This document shows positions 41,531-50,917 of a DNA stretch of 64,000 bases, piece by piece; within the stretch, counting starts at the first letter, position 1, and each line of letters begins with the position of its first letter. The stretch lies in contig FZRE01000004.1 in assembly GCA_900199655.1 (NCBI GenBank), forward strand, positions 116,195 through 180,194, written 5' to 3'. Below the pieces are notes generated by a model. The model saw only the letters and a list, made by a program, of their open reading frames with translations. It had not been told where the DNA came from and did no database searches. The stretch comes from Prevotellaceae bacterium KH2P17 (GTDB lineage Bacteria > Bacteroidota > Bacteroidia > Bacteroidales > Bacteroidaceae). A program made the position numbers and the translations under genes.

Positions 41531-42346
41531 TTACTTTCTAAGAAGTTTTAAGTAAATAACACGTCTGATTACATTTGGAACGAGGCGCAAACCGAACCTG
41601 ATGCACACGTTACCCACGGCCCGGCCGAGACTGATGAACCCCATCCGGTGGATGTGCAGCTGGAAACGTATCTCCGCACAGCTGTATTTCAGCCCGCCGC
41701 GGCGGCTGAACATCTGTTCCGACTGGCGGAAGCAGAGCAGCGACTGCTGCAGGTTGTGCAGCCTGTAGCCTGCCAGCAGCAGCCGCACCCACAGGTCGTA
41801 GTCCTCGAAGTAGGGCTGCGTGCGGTAGCCGCCCACAGTCTCCACGGCGCTCTTGCGCAGCATGCAGGAGGGGTGGTTCACGGGGTTGCGGCTGCGAGCG
41901 AACCGCTTAATCTCCTCGTTCTGCTCGGGCACCTTGCGTGTAGACTTGATGTTCGAGGGGCGGTTGATGAATTCATCAATCCAGGAACCCACCACAGCCA
42001 CCTCCGGATGCCGCTCCATGTACTGCACCTGCAGCCTGAAACGCTCGGGCTTGCTGATGTCGTCGGTGTCCATTCGGGCCACGAGGTCGCACGTGCAGTG
42101 CCTCAGTCCCTCGTTGAGTGCATAGCCCAGCCCCCTGTTCACGTTGTAGGAAACCACCCGCAGGTTGCCGTGTTCGGCCTGCAGGCGGTGCACCAGCTCG
42201 TAGAGAGCAGGCGTCAGCCTTCCGTCCTCCACCAGCACAACCTCCTTGGGTGCCAGTGTCTGCGTGTAGATACTGTCGAAGCACTGGCGCATGTATTCAG
42301 GTTTCTCCTTGGCGTAGACTGCCAGCAGGACAGCAAATTCAGTCAT
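41531..42346 (-). CDS. Glycosyltransferase family 2
   Basis: 271 residues. GT-A fold: AVYAKEKPEYMRQCFDSI, VEDGR as the first Asp motif, ARMDTDDIS as the DXD site, and SWIDEF/GGYRTQPYFEDYDLWVRLL further on. One of two GT2 enzymes of the locus; it adds one sugar of the repeat unit, which one is unknown. 40 bases separate it from the fucosyltransferase gene. Confidence 0.92.
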   Translation of the reverse strand: MTEFAVLLAVYAKEKPEYMRQCFDSIYTQTLAPKEVVLVEDGRLTPALYELVHRLQAEHGNLRVVSYNVNRGLGYALNEGLRHCTCDLVARMDTDDISKPERFRLQVQYMERHPEVAVVGSWIDEFINRPSNIKSTRKVPEQNEEIKRFARSRNPVNHPSCMLRKSAVETVGGYRTQPYFEDYDLWVRLLLAGYRLHNLQQSLLCFRQSEQMFSRRGGLKYSCAEIRFQLHIHRMGFISLGRAVGNVCIRFGLRLVPNVIRRVIYLKLLRK

Positions 42347-42386
42347 TCTCGGGTAGTGATTGCAGTTAACGGTCGGAGCGGGCAGG

Positions 42387-43259
42387 TTATACTTGCAGCC
42401 AGTCGGCGCACATTGGCGAGCTGGCTCCCTCCAGGTTCATCCATTTAGCAGGGCCTATCACGGTTTTGCCGGCATACGGGTTGAGCCATGCAGCCCACCA
42501 GGAGAACGACGAGTTGGCAATTATCTGGTGCCGGCATAGGCTCATCAGCTGCATGTCGCGGTAGCTCTCTTGCCCCCGGTTCCAGTCAACAAACAGCACC
42601 TTCTTCCTTTCTCTTATCGTTGCAAAGTATTGGCGGCACCATGCCATGTCGTTGGAAAAAACCACGTACACGTCGGGGTTCACGCGTGCCTCGGTCAGGT
42701 GGATGGCCCGGTCGTAATAGCCGGCCGGACAGGTGCCGCGAAACAGCGGGTCGGTAAGATAGTCGCCGCGGCGCACGTGTATGCCCACACTGTTGCCGGT
42801 CGTAACGGTTTGCAGCACGGCTCGGTTGCGCTCGTCGGTTAAGTCGGGAAAGGCGAACGCCGCTCTCACCCTCTCGCCGATGGCGCTGAAGTAGCTCTCG
42901 TGCTGCCAGTAGCCGTCGTAGTAACCGATGGAGGTGCGGTCGAAGAGGTCGTCTACAGGCTTCATGTCGGCCTGCTCCACCAGCATTGTCCTGCGCGCGG
43001 GCAGCAGTCTGTGGCCTGCCTTCCAGCTCAGGTAGTTGGGGTAGGGGTAAGCAACGCGGGCGATTTCGCACAGCGAGGCCGCTGCATACCTGACATTGAA
43101 GATGCGGGGCAGCTCGAAGCCGTAGTGTTTCCTATAACCACGGAAGCAGTGCAGGTCGAGTTTTACCTCTTCGTCCTCAAACCTGTGCTGCAAGGAGAGT
43201 GCCAGCGCGTACTGAAACATCTGGTTCCCAAGCCCTCCTATGATTTTAACAATGCGCAT
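42387..43259 (-). CDS. Alpha-1,2-fucosyltransferase (GT11)
   Basis: 290 residues. IIGGLGNQMFQYALALSL at the N-terminus and IHVRRGDYLTDP (HxRRxDY) at about 155 are the GT11 signatures; NSSFSWWAAWLN near the end matches the C-terminal motif. It would transfer fucose from GDP-fucose to a galactose-type acceptor, so the capsule probably includes terminal or branch fucose. Fucose synthesis genes are not in this window. Confidence 0.95.
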   Translation of the reverse strand: MRIVKIIGGLGNQMFQYALALSLQHRFEDEEVKLDLHCFRGYRKHYGFELPRIFNVRYAAASLCEIARVAYPYPNYLSWKAGHRLLPARRTMLVEQADMKPVDDLFDRTSIGYYDGYWQHESYFSAIGERVRAAFAFPDLTDERNRAVLQTVTTGNSVGIHVRRGDYLTDPLFRGTCPAGYYDRAIHLTEARVNPDVYVVFSNDMAWCRQYFATIRERKKVLFVDWNRGQESYRDMQLMSLCRHQIIANSSFSWWAAWLNPYAGKTVIGPAKWMNLEGASSPMCADWLQV

Positions 43260-43334
43260 GTTTCTTTGTTCCGTGTTCCAAAGTTGCCGCTTGCAGCGGC
43301 GCAGGCTGCCTAATGCGCGGCAAGTGCTCCACTA

Positions 43335-44102
43335 TTACCGGTGGCTTACAGCATGCAGCCACATGTACAGCCTGCTCATTATAAGAAAGAACGAGGCACC
43401 CGGCCGGCCCCTATATTTGCTCCTTAATGTCGTGTAGTCCTGCGAGTAGGCCTTGGTGATGTTTATCCGGTTGGTTATCTTGTCTGCGTGTTCATGGAAT
43501 GAGAGAACGTACAGACGGGGCTCGAACACCGTCTTCCTTTTAGCCAGAAGGCGATAGTACCACTCTGCATCCACAAGCCACAGCAGCCTGCTGTCGAACT
43601 GTTGGAGACACCGCCGTGCAAAGCAGAGGCAGGCGCACGGGCCTATATAGTTGCAGCACAGCAGCGAGGCCGGCCGTGAGAGCAGCAGCCGGCGCAGGGC
43701 GTTGTGCCTTTTGGCAACGGTACAGCCCCCTTTGCTGACTTTCACTCCCGTAACGGCAACCTCCGTTCCGCCGTCCATCAGCTCGCGGAGGCACTGCAGA
43801 TGGCGGGGCGACTCAAACGCCTCGTCGTGGTGCAGCAGGATAACGTACTGCCCGCCGGTCAGCGACAGGCCGTAGTTCCAGTTGCTTACGGCTCCTCGGG
43901 GCGGCACGTTGTGGTGGTAGCGTAGCTGCGGCAGCGGGTTCTGACGTACAAACTCCTCTATTGCGTTGTCGGTAGAATCGTCCACAACTATCACCTCATA
44001 GTCCTGTACAGTCTGCCTGCGCACCGACTGCAAGGCCTGGCAGAACAGCTGCAGGTTATTGTAGGTGGGGATGATGATGGAGAACAGAGGAGCGTCAGCC
44101 AT
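43335..44102 (-). CDS. Glycosyltransferase family 2
   Basis: 255 residues from MADAPLFSIIIPTYNN; the open frame to 44315 runs back into the polymerase gene and is not coding-like. GT-A motifs: IIPTYNNLQLF, VVDDSTDN, LLHHDEA as the metal-binding region, and LVDAEWYYRLL. The start overlaps the EpsG-like stop by 8 bases, so translation is probably coupled. Confidence 0.92.
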   Translation of the reverse strand: MADAPLFSIIIPTYNNLQLFCQALQSVRRQTVQDYEVIVVDDSTDNAIEEFVRQNPLPQLRYHHNVPPRGAVSNWNYGLSLTGGQYVILLHHDEAFESPRHLQCLRELMDGGTEVAVTGVKVSKGGCTVAKRHNALRRLLLSRPASLLCCNYIGPCACLCFARRCLQQFDSRLLWLVDAEWYYRLLAKRKTVFEPRLYVLSFHEHADKITNRINITKAYSQDYTTLRSKYRGRPGASFFLIMSRLYMWLHAVSHR

Positions 44103-45183
44103 AGAAGTGGTACGTTTCGAGCCCAATCCATTCGGGGCGGTACAGTACATAGAAGATGTAAGAAGCGACCAGATACAATGCGGCCAGCGCGTTATATTTG
44201 CCTTGTATCTTGCTCCCCGTTCCGTATAAGTTGGAGATATAGGCAATGATATAGGGCAACAGATAAATGGAAAATCTGCTAAATACAAACATCCTGATGG
44301 AAAGCAAGGCCACAATCAGGTTCAGGAGGCACACCAAACTCAGCGTGTTGCTCTCTTGCCTCACCTCTTCATTATCTATTTGCAGGTGCTTCTTGAGGTA
44401 ATTGGAATAGACGTAAAGAACCAAGGCGTTGGCAGTATTGAAGATGCCCACGGCCGAGAAGAACCCTTTCTCTGCCGATTTATCCAGATAAACCGTATCT
44501 GCCGCTCCCCTGTAATAAAAGGTGAGTATAGCCTGCAAAGAAACAAACAGCACTACGGCCCCGCCTATTGCAAGGTATTTAATCCGCTTGTTTTGGCGCG
44601 GATACTTGTAAAACAGAATGAAAAGTACCATCAGCAAAGCCGAGAAATGGAAAGTGTAGGCTATCAAAACGGCCAGGGAATAAAGCAGAAACCTCCTCTT
44701 CTCCAACAGCGGATGTGACAGCAGAAGGATGCTCATCGCTATACCCTGGCGTATGGCTATGAACTGGTAGTAAACCTGCAGGGTTGCAACCAGCAGAAAT
44801 AAGGACACCATCATTCTGGAAGAATTCCTGTACAAAAACAGCATGATGGCTGTGAGTACGATGGCGGTGTTGATGATATTGAAGACCAGAAAGCTGGAAG
44901 AGATATACCGATGGATAAATTGCTGATAGATGACATAACCGGATTCCAGCCTCTCGTGCGGCTTGATGTGGTAAAAAGGAAGGTGGTCGTTTATCCTGTT
45001 GAAGAAATATGCGTACGTGTGAGTATCGGCTAAGACGTTGCTGTCCCTGAAAGCAAAGAAGACAAAGAACTGGACCGTGAACAGAATAAGGGCCACTCTG
45101 TTCCTTTCCTTGTGGTTTGAAATCAGGCTGGAGAGCAGTATGACTTCAATGATGGTGATGACAAGAAATATGATAGGTATCAT
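44095..45183 (-). CDS. EpsG-family polysaccharide polymerase (Wzy-like)
   Basis: 362 residues with ten or more transmembrane segments. The YxxFxxRIND-like opening (HTYAYFFNRIND) and IRQGIAMSILLLS are typical of the EpsG/Wzy polymerases. It joins repeat units in the periplasm after flipping. The coding stretch is AT-richer than the surrounding core genes, as is usual for capsule polymerases and compatible with transfer. Confidence 0.9.
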   Translation of the reverse strand: MIPIIFLVITIIEVILLSSLISNHKERNRVALILFTVQFFVFFAFRDSNVLADTHTYAYFFNRINDHLPFYHIKPHERLESGYVIYQQFIHRYISSSFLVFNIINTAIVLTAIMLFLYRNSSRMMVSLFLLVATLQVYYQFIAIRQGIAMSILLLSHPLLEKRRFLLYSLAVLIAYTFHFSALLMVLFILFYKYPRQNKRIKYLAIGGAVVLFVSLQAILTFYYRGAADTVYLDKSAEKGFFSAVGIFNTANALVLYVYSNYLKKHLQIDNEEVRQESNTLSLVCLLNLIVALLSIRMFVFSRFSIYLLPYIIAYISNLYGTGSKIQGKYNALAALYLVASYIFYVLYRPEWIGLETYHFYG

Positions 45184-45192
45184 TCAACGTTC

Positions 45193-45252
45193 TTAAATGT
45201 ATCCTTCAAGCGCCTTGAAGCATACCTTCGGCGGGCTTGAAGCATAGCTCTT
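45193..45252. repeat. Family B repeat, copy 3, inside the capsule operon
   Basis: Units at 45193 (degenerate TTAAAT), 45215 and 45237 (both TTGAAGCATA), exactly 22 bp apart, in the 100-base gap between the flippase and polymerase genes. As both genes read left, the block is transcribed with the operon unless it stops it. Confidence 0.82.
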
Positions 45253-45283
45253 GTTTTTGTGCTCTGTAGGTGTGCTTTTGCCG

Positions 45284-46597
45284 TCAGGGTGCAGGCAGCT
45301 TTCCGGCCATGCGGCTCAGGTAGGCAAACTGAAAGATGCAGTTGAATATGTAGGCTACAAGAATGCCCATGGCTATGGCTCTTGCACCCATGCCTTGCCC
45401 CAGCAGGAGCCAGGAAACGATGATGGTCATGGCCGCCCATATCACGTTGAAGGCGAAACTTGTCCACATCCTGGCCAGGCTGTACATCGACATTTCGAGT
45501 ATGTTGGCTACGGCCGAGAAGACGGTTGAGATGGAGAGGATGACGAGCGGCACGTTATCAGCGAACGCCCTGCCATAAAACGACATGATAGAATTGCTCA
45601 ACAGGCACACCAGAGTGGCCGCCACGGCCGTCACGGCGCCTATGAGCAGACAGTTGGCACGTAGCGTCTGGCGGAACTTGTCGCCATCGGCAGTGAGGCT
45701 CGAGAGTATGGGCAGGGCTATCTGACTGATGGCCGTGGGCACAAAAAGTATCATTACCTTCCATTGGTCGGCAGCTTCAAAGACGGCGAGTTCGCCAAAT
45801 CCGTCGTGCCTTACTATCATCGAGCGGAGCAGCCAGAACGTTGGGGCTATCATCAAAGCCGACAGGGCCGCGGGCAGACTGTAGGAGAAGATGATGCCCA
45901 AATCCTTTCGGTGGATGCGGTGCCAGGTGTGCCGAAGTCCCAAGTGCCTGAAGTCCTGGCTGATAAAGTGCCTGTTGCATAGATAAACGACTATGAACCC
46001 GATGCTAAAGCCCAGTATGGCGCCGCTCACCCCGTAGTAGTAAGCGCCAAGAGTCATGAAAACGGCTTCGCAGATGCTGCCTGCAAGGGTGCCGAAGGCT
46101 ATGCCCCTGAAGTTCTCGAAGCCCATGAGCGCACCGTTCTGCGCCCCGTTGATGATGGAGAAAAACAACAGTACGGCACCCAGACGAATGGGTGCGGTGA
46201 GCTGCGGGTCCTTGAGTATGCCCGTTGCTATGGCGTGGGCAGAAAGCAGAATGAGGAGGGTAACCACCATGCCCGATGCCGTGGCAAAGGTGTTGGTTAG
46301 GCTGTAGATGTACGGTATCTGCTCTTTGGCGCCGTTGCGGTACTGCGATATGTACTTTGTTGATGTAACTCCCAGTCCTACGGAGCCCAGAACAATGAAC
46401 ATGTTGATGGTTGAACGGATGATGCCTAACTTGCCGAAGTCTTCCTTTCCGAGTATGTTGGCGCAGATGATGCCCGCCAGCATGACGACAAACTTGGCCG
46501 TGGCAGTGCCCGTAAACGACCAGATGGCGCCGCTGGCCATCCTCTTCGCGATGTCGGAATGCCGGTATTGGGCGAGTAAGTGATTGATGATTTTCAT
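45284..46597 (-). CDS. Polysaccharide flippase (Wzx, MATE/MOP superfamily)
   Basis: 437 residues with 12-14 hydrophobic segments. The opening SGAIWSFTGTATAKFVVMLAGIICANILGKEDFGKLGII is the polysaccharide biosynthesis/O-antigen flippase pattern. It moves the undecaprenyl-linked repeat unit across the inner membrane. It is followed by a 100-base gap with a family B repeat before the polymerase. Confidence 0.93.
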   Translation of the reverse strand: MKIINHLLAQYRHSDIAKRMASGAIWSFTGTATAKFVVMLAGIICANILGKEDFGKLGIIRSTINMFIVLGSVGLGVTSTKYISQYRNGAKEQIPYIYSLTNTFATASGMVVTLLILLSAHAIATGILKDPQLTAPIRLGAVLLFFSIINGAQNGALMGFENFRGIAFGTLAGSICEAVFMTLGAYYYGVSGAILGFSIGFIVVYLCNRHFISQDFRHLGLRHTWHRIHRKDLGIIFSYSLPAALSALMIAPTFWLLRSMIVRHDGFGELAVFEAADQWKVMILFVPTAISQIALPILSSLTADGDKFRQTLRANCLLIGAVTAVAATLVCLLSNSIMSFYGRAFADNVPLVILSISTVFSAVANILEMSMYSLARMWTSFAFNVIWAAMTIIVSWLLLGQGMGARAIAMGILVAYIFNCIFQFAYLSRMAGKLPAP

Positions 46598-46614
46598 CCT
46601 GGTAGGGAGCAGCT

Positions 46615-47334
46615 TCAGAGGTGTTGGCCTGCTATTATCCTGCCAATCTTGCCGATACGCTGCTTAGCTATAGGCTGCGAGAGGAAGTAGTTGTAAAACC
46701 TCAGGCCGTGGGTATCGGTACCGCAGAGGTCGTAGAAGCCTTTGTCGAGGAGCATTTCGGCCTTGCGCTGCACGGCTTTGCCATAAGCACCCACGATGGA
46801 TGGGAGGTTCAGCTGGAAGAGAATGCCGTTGTGCTTGAGCTTCTCGTAGTCGCCGATGTTCATGTACTGGTACCGTTCGGGGTGTGCCAGCACCGGGAAG
46901 AAGCCCATGCGCTTTACGTCGTGCAGGATGTCTGCCATTCCGTAGGGCGGATTGAAGTAGGAAGTCTCTACCAGAAGGTGGTTTCCGCTTTCGCCTAAAG
47001 CCAGCAGGTTGAGCTGCTTGCGGCGGCTGGCAAAGAGGTCGTCCATCATGTTTTCGGCTGCCAAGTGGAGCCGGATGTGCCCCTTGTAGTGTGCGAGCAG
47101 GTTGTCGAACCGCTGTTGCAAGTCGGCCGGGTCGTTGGGAATGTCGTCCATGATGTGCGGTGTGAGCCACACGGATGCCACGCCCAAGCTCTCCCACAGC
47201 TGGAGTATGCGGAGCGTTTCGTCTGTTTTCTGCACGCCATCGTCCACCCCCGGCAGCAAATGACAGTGGTAATCGGTGAACCCCTGCAGGAGTCCGCTGT
47301 CCTTGATGGTAACCTTACTGCTGAACGGCCACAT
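46615..47334 (-). CDS. PHP-type tyrosine-protein phosphatase (CpsB/YwqE-like)
   Basis: 239 residues from MWPFSSKVTIK. The frame is open to 47388 but that segment overlaps the kinase gene. The PHP domain carries GFTDYHCHLLPGVDDG with metal ligands and later ALGESGNHLLVETSYFNPP and HPERYQYM. It dephosphorylates the C-terminal tyrosines of the adjacent kinase, controlling polysaccharide chain length and amount. One base separates it from the kinase stop. Confidence 0.94.
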   Translation of the reverse strand: MWPFSSKVTIKDSGLLQGFTDYHCHLLPGVDDGVQKTDETLRILQLWESLGVASVWLTPHIMDDIPNDPADLQQRFDNLLAHYKGHIRLHLAAENMMDDLFASRRKQLNLLALGESGNHLLVETSYFNPPYGMADILHDVKRMGFFPVLAHPERYQYMNIGDYEKLKHNGILFQLNLPSIVGAYGKAVQRKAEMLLDKGFYDLCGTDTHGLRFYNYFLSQPIAKQRIGKIGRIIAGQHL

Positions 47335-47335
47335 C

Positions 47336-49732
47336 CTATTCGTCCTCCTTGGCGTAGCTTCCGTAGCCATAGCCGTATCCGTAGCCATGGCGGCTGTAGC
47401 CGTATTTGCCGCTTACAACCTTGCTCCCGTTGAGGATGAGGCCCATGTTCTTGAGCTTCTTCTGTGTGTAGAACTCTTCGATAACGGGCAGCATGTCGCG
47501 TTCCAGCAGGCCGCTGCGCACGATGAACACCGTCATGTCGGCCATGCCGGCTATGATGTTGGTGTCGGCAACGATGTCAACCGGGGCACAGTCCATCAGC
47601 ACCAGGTCGTATTCCTGCTTCAGTTCACCGACCAGTTGCTGCAGTCTGCCGTTGCCAAGGAGCTCTGTCGGGTTGGGCGGAATGGCTCCTCCGGGGATGA
47701 TGTCGAGGTCGGGGCAGTCGTCATGGTGTACGATGAGTTTCCGCCAGTCATTGCTCTGACCGGCCAGGTAGGTCGAAATGCCGTCGTGGGGCATGCCCAC
47801 GTACTCGCTGAGCGAGGCTTTGCGGATGTCTGTGTCAAGCAAGGCTACGCGCTTGCCTTTGAGGGCAAACACGGCTGCAAGGTTGATGGAGACGAATGTC
47901 TTGCCGCTGCCGGGGTTAACGGAGGTAACCATGAAGACCTTTGCCTGGTTGTTGCTGCTGGCCATGAACTCCACATTGGTGCGCACAACACGGAAAGCCT
48001 CGTTTATCATGTTGCGCTTCTTGGGCTGCACGAGGATGCGGCCCGGCGCCAAGTCCTTGCCTTTGGCCTTGCTGGGAGTCAGTGGAATCTCGCCTATGAA
48101 CGGTATGGAGAGTTTCTCCAAATCCTTCTTGCCCTGCACGGTGGTGTTGAGCAGCTCGCGCAGATAGATGATGACGATGGGCAGGATGAGGCCCATGAGC
48201 AGCGCAACGAGCAGCGTGATGCCCTTGCGGGGCGACGTGGGTTCCAGCTTTCCCATAGGAGGCGTGATGATGCGGGTATTGTAGGCGGTGAATGCCTGTG
48301 AGAGTTGGTTCTCTTCCCGCTTCTGAAGAAGGTAGATGTAGAGCGACTCTTTCACCTTCTGTTGCCGCTCCACGGAGAGCAGATGCTTGGCCTGTGCGGG
48401 GCTGGAGGCAATTTCAGCAGTGTTCTTGCTTTGGTTTGCCGCGAATCCTCCTATCTGTATGTTGAGCCGACGGATGTCATTATTCACCGTGGCCAGTATC
48501 GACTGGCGCATGCTCTTGAGCTGCAAGTCCAGGTCTTCAACCAGTGGATTGGCCGTACTGCTGTTTTCAACGAGCTTGTTGCGTTCCAGCTGCTTGGTGT
48601 TATACTCCGCTATCTGGGCTTCCAGCGCCTTGTTGCCCTCGGTTACGTTGGCCGGCAGCAGCTGGTTATGCCTGCTGTTGTTCTGCAGATAGTTGCGCAG
48701 ATAGGTCGCGGTGTACAGCTGGTTGTTGAGCAGCAACTTGCTCTGGTCGGCCTGGTTGGCGTTTTCCATGTGCATCTTGGCTGCCTCAGCCACGTCGGGA
48801 ATCAGGTTCTTGCTCTTGTAGGCTGATATGTCGTTGTCTACATTGCCCAGTTCGAGGGAGATGGACTTCAGCCGCTCGTCAATAAACTTTGATGTGCTGA
48901 GCGCCACGTTGTTCTTGTCTTTCACCCAGTCTTCCTGATACGCGGCTATGACTGCATTGAGAATGTCCTCTGCCCGCTCAATGGAAGCATCCTTGATGTC
49001 GAGGTTGATGACCGACGCATTTTCGTCCGCAACCGATGCGGTGAACTTATTCATCAGCTCCTCGGTGCAGTCTATGGGTGCAGCTCTGTTAACCTTGACG
49101 GTCAGCTCCTCGTCTTTGCCCATGAGTTTGGCAAAGTAAGGCGTGGCCGAAACCATCATGCTGCCGGCCGGAGTCTTGACAACGGCGCCCAGGCGGCCCG
49201 TAAACGAGCCGCCGATATGTTCCTTGTTCTTCCTGATGTCGGCAATGGTGAGGCTGCCGTCGGCCTTCACCGTGAGGGTGAAGCGGAGCCTGTCGTCATC
49301 GGTCAGGGCAGGAACAAGCACGCTGACGGGCAGTGTGCGGCCGTAGAGTTCCACGTTGCGCAGGCCCTGACGCTGTCTGTAAGCGTAGTCGAGGTGCAGC
49401 CTGCGCACCACCTTGAGCATGACCGAGGGCGACTGCAGCGCCAGTTGCTCGTTGTAAACGTTTGAAACGGCATTGAAGAGTCCCATGCCCGAGAATGCTC
49501 CCAGTTCGCTCGAGACCGATGAGGCGGCGTTGTCTTCCTCCTTTATCAGCACTGCTGCCGAGCGCGTATATTGCGGAGCGGTTCGGAGCAGGAACAGTAC
49601 GGCCAGCAGCATGCACACCAGCACCGAGGCGACAAACCACTTCCATTTCTCCATGCACAGCGACACGAACTCCTTGAACCTCACGGTGCCCATGTCCGGC
49701 GCCGTCGTATTGTCATATTCCTTTAATACCAT
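47336..49732 (-). CDS. Polysaccharide biosynthesis tyrosine autokinase (Wzc-like)
   Basis: 798 residues. Wzz domain with flanking transmembrane helices (about 35-52 and 505-525), a long periplasmic coiled-coil region between, then a cytoplasmic BY-kinase domain: Walker A NPGSGKTFVS, A' LLDTDIRKAS, and DLVLMDCAPVD. The C-terminal tail has a tyrosine cluster (GYSRHGYGYGYGYGSY). It polymer-couples with Wza and sets chain length through autophosphorylation. It sits between Wza and its phosphatase. Confidence 0.97.
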   Translation of the reverse strand: MVLKEYDNTTAPDMGTVRFKEFVSLCMEKWKWFVASVLVCMLLAVLFLLRTAPQYTRSAAVLIKEEDNAASSVSSELGAFSGMGLFNAVSNVYNEQLALQSPSVMLKVVRRLHLDYAYRQRQGLRNVELYGRTLPVSVLVPALTDDDRLRFTLTVKADGSLTIADIRKNKEHIGGSFTGRLGAVVKTPAGSMMVSATPYFAKLMGKDEELTVKVNRAAPIDCTEELMNKFTASVADENASVINLDIKDASIERAEDILNAVIAAYQEDWVKDKNNVALSTSKFIDERLKSISLELGNVDNDISAYKSKNLIPDVAEAAKMHMENANQADQSKLLLNNQLYTATYLRNYLQNNSRHNQLLPANVTEGNKALEAQIAEYNTKQLERNKLVENSSTANPLVEDLDLQLKSMRQSILATVNNDIRRLNIQIGGFAANQSKNTAEIASSPAQAKHLLSVERQQKVKESLYIYLLQKREENQLSQAFTAYNTRIITPPMGKLEPTSPRKGITLLVALLMGLILPIVIIYLRELLNTTVQGKKDLEKLSIPFIGEIPLTPSKAKGKDLAPGRILVQPKKRNMINEAFRVVRTNVEFMASSNNQAKVFMVTSVNPGSGKTFVSINLAAVFALKGKRVALLDTDIRKASLSEYVGMPHDGISTYLAGQSNDWRKLIVHHDDCPDLDIIPGGAIPPNPTELLGNGRLQQLVGELKQEYDLVLMDCAPVDIVADTNIIAGMADMTVFIVRSGLLERDMLPVIEEFYTQKKLKNMGLILNGSKVVSGKYGYSRHGYGYGYGYGSYAKEDE

Positions 49733-49747
49733 GAGCGTGTCTTAGCG

Positions 49748-50545
49748 TTATTTGAACAATAAAACTCCTACCGTGGTGAGCACCGAAATGAGTGAAAGCC
49801 AGAAGGAGGCCGACGTGAGCTGGTTGCCGTTTACGGTGGCCTGGCGCTGCCGGTAGTTGTTGGGCGACACGTAGACGATGTCGTTCTGCTGCAGGTAGTA
49901 GGCCGGCGAGCGGAACAGGCTGTCGCTCGAGAGGTCCACCTTGTAGGCATACTGCCGGTCGCCGAAGTCGCGCAGAACGGTTACGCTGTCCCTGCGGCCG
50001 TAGATGGTCATGTCGCCGGCCTTGCTCAGTGCGTCGAGAATGGTAAACTTGTCACGGTCGATGACGAACTGCCCCGGGTCCTTCACCTCGCCCAGAACGG
50101 AGAGGCGGAGGTTGGCATACTCAACAGTAACCACGGCGTCCTTGAGGTACTGCTTGCCCAGCAGCACCGACTTGATGGCCTGTCCCACCTCGTTGCGCGT
50201 CATGCCGGCCACGTGCAGGCTGCCCACAATGGGGAAGTCGATGTTTCCCTCGCCGTCAATGGTGTAGGCGGCAGAGTAGTTACTCTGCATGAGAGCTTGC
50301 TGTTCGGTGTAGCCAACAATCTGTTGAGTGATGGGTAAGTTGAAGAGATTGCTCAATACAGGGTCCTTGCTCTTTACTACAATGGTTACTTTGTCCTGCG
50401 GCTTGAGCCTGATTTCCGCGTTCTCTGCCATCGTGCGGATTTCGCCCTGCTGCAGTCCGCCGAAGTAGGTTATCTTCTGCGGAGGGGCGCAGGATACGAT
50501 ACCCAGGGCCAGTAAGGATGCAATAGCGAGATTTCTGATGTTCAT
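49748..50545 (-). CDS. Polysaccharide export lipoprotein (Wza-like)
   Basis: 265 residues. Lipobox IVSC (Cys19), then KITYFGG and the Poly_export domain (IRLKPQDKVTIVVKSKDPVLSNLFN) and an SLBB domain (VLGEVKDPGQFVIDRDKFTILDAL), with a hydrophobic C-terminal helix. It forms the outer-membrane export channel for capsule. First gene of the leftward capsule operon, transcribed from a box about 229 bases upstream. Confidence 0.95.
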   Translation of the reverse strand: MNIRNLAIASLLALGIVSCAPPQKITYFGGLQQGEIRTMAENAEIRLKPQDKVTIVVKSKDPVLSNLFNLPITQQIVGYTEQQALMQSNYSAAYTIDGEGNIDFPIVGSLHVAGMTRNEVGQAIKSVLLGKQYLKDAVVTVEYANLRLSVLGEVKDPGQFVIDRDKFTILDALSKAGDMTIYGRRDSVTVLRDFGDRQYAYKVDLSSDSLFRSPAYYLQQNDIVYVSPNNYRQRQATVNGNQLTSASFWLSLISVLTTVGVLLFK

Positions 50546-50917
50546 TGTCCGTTTGTTTTATCCTGCCGGAGGCTTCCGTGCGTGTACGACCTCTCTTCCT
50601 CCCAATGCAAGCAGCAAAATCAGAAGGTGTGGGCAAGCAAGGTCGAAACTCTTCGGAATCCTCCGCATGTAGGTCAGCATGCCGGTTGACATGCAGACCC
50701 GCAGATGTTCGTTATAGTCTGTTGAATGGTTTCCCCATTCCAATATTAAAACTGCATTTTATCTATTTTGTTGCAAAAGTAGGCATTTTTTCTTGATTTT
50801 AGGCAGCTTTGCGGCCCAACAGTGGCCTGTCGGGAAAAAATAAACGGCTTTTTGCCATTACTTTACGATTATTTTATTATATTTACAGCATAAAACAAAG
50901 GAAGGGAGGAACCTGCC
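50546..50917 (-). promoter_or_regulatory. Capsule operon promoter and long 5' leader
   Basis: The -7 box TACTTTTG (minus strand, 50774-50781) lies 229 bases before the Wza start. The intervening leader has no ORF I would support and contains a possible hairpin at 50671-50700 (GGTC-A-GCATG with CATGC-A-GACC around an 8-base loop). No UpxY-type antiterminator gene is seen. The rest of this 372-base gap is AT-rich and includes a good Shine-Dalgarno-like AAGGAAGGGAGG ahead of the divergent gene at 50918. Confidence 0.55.
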
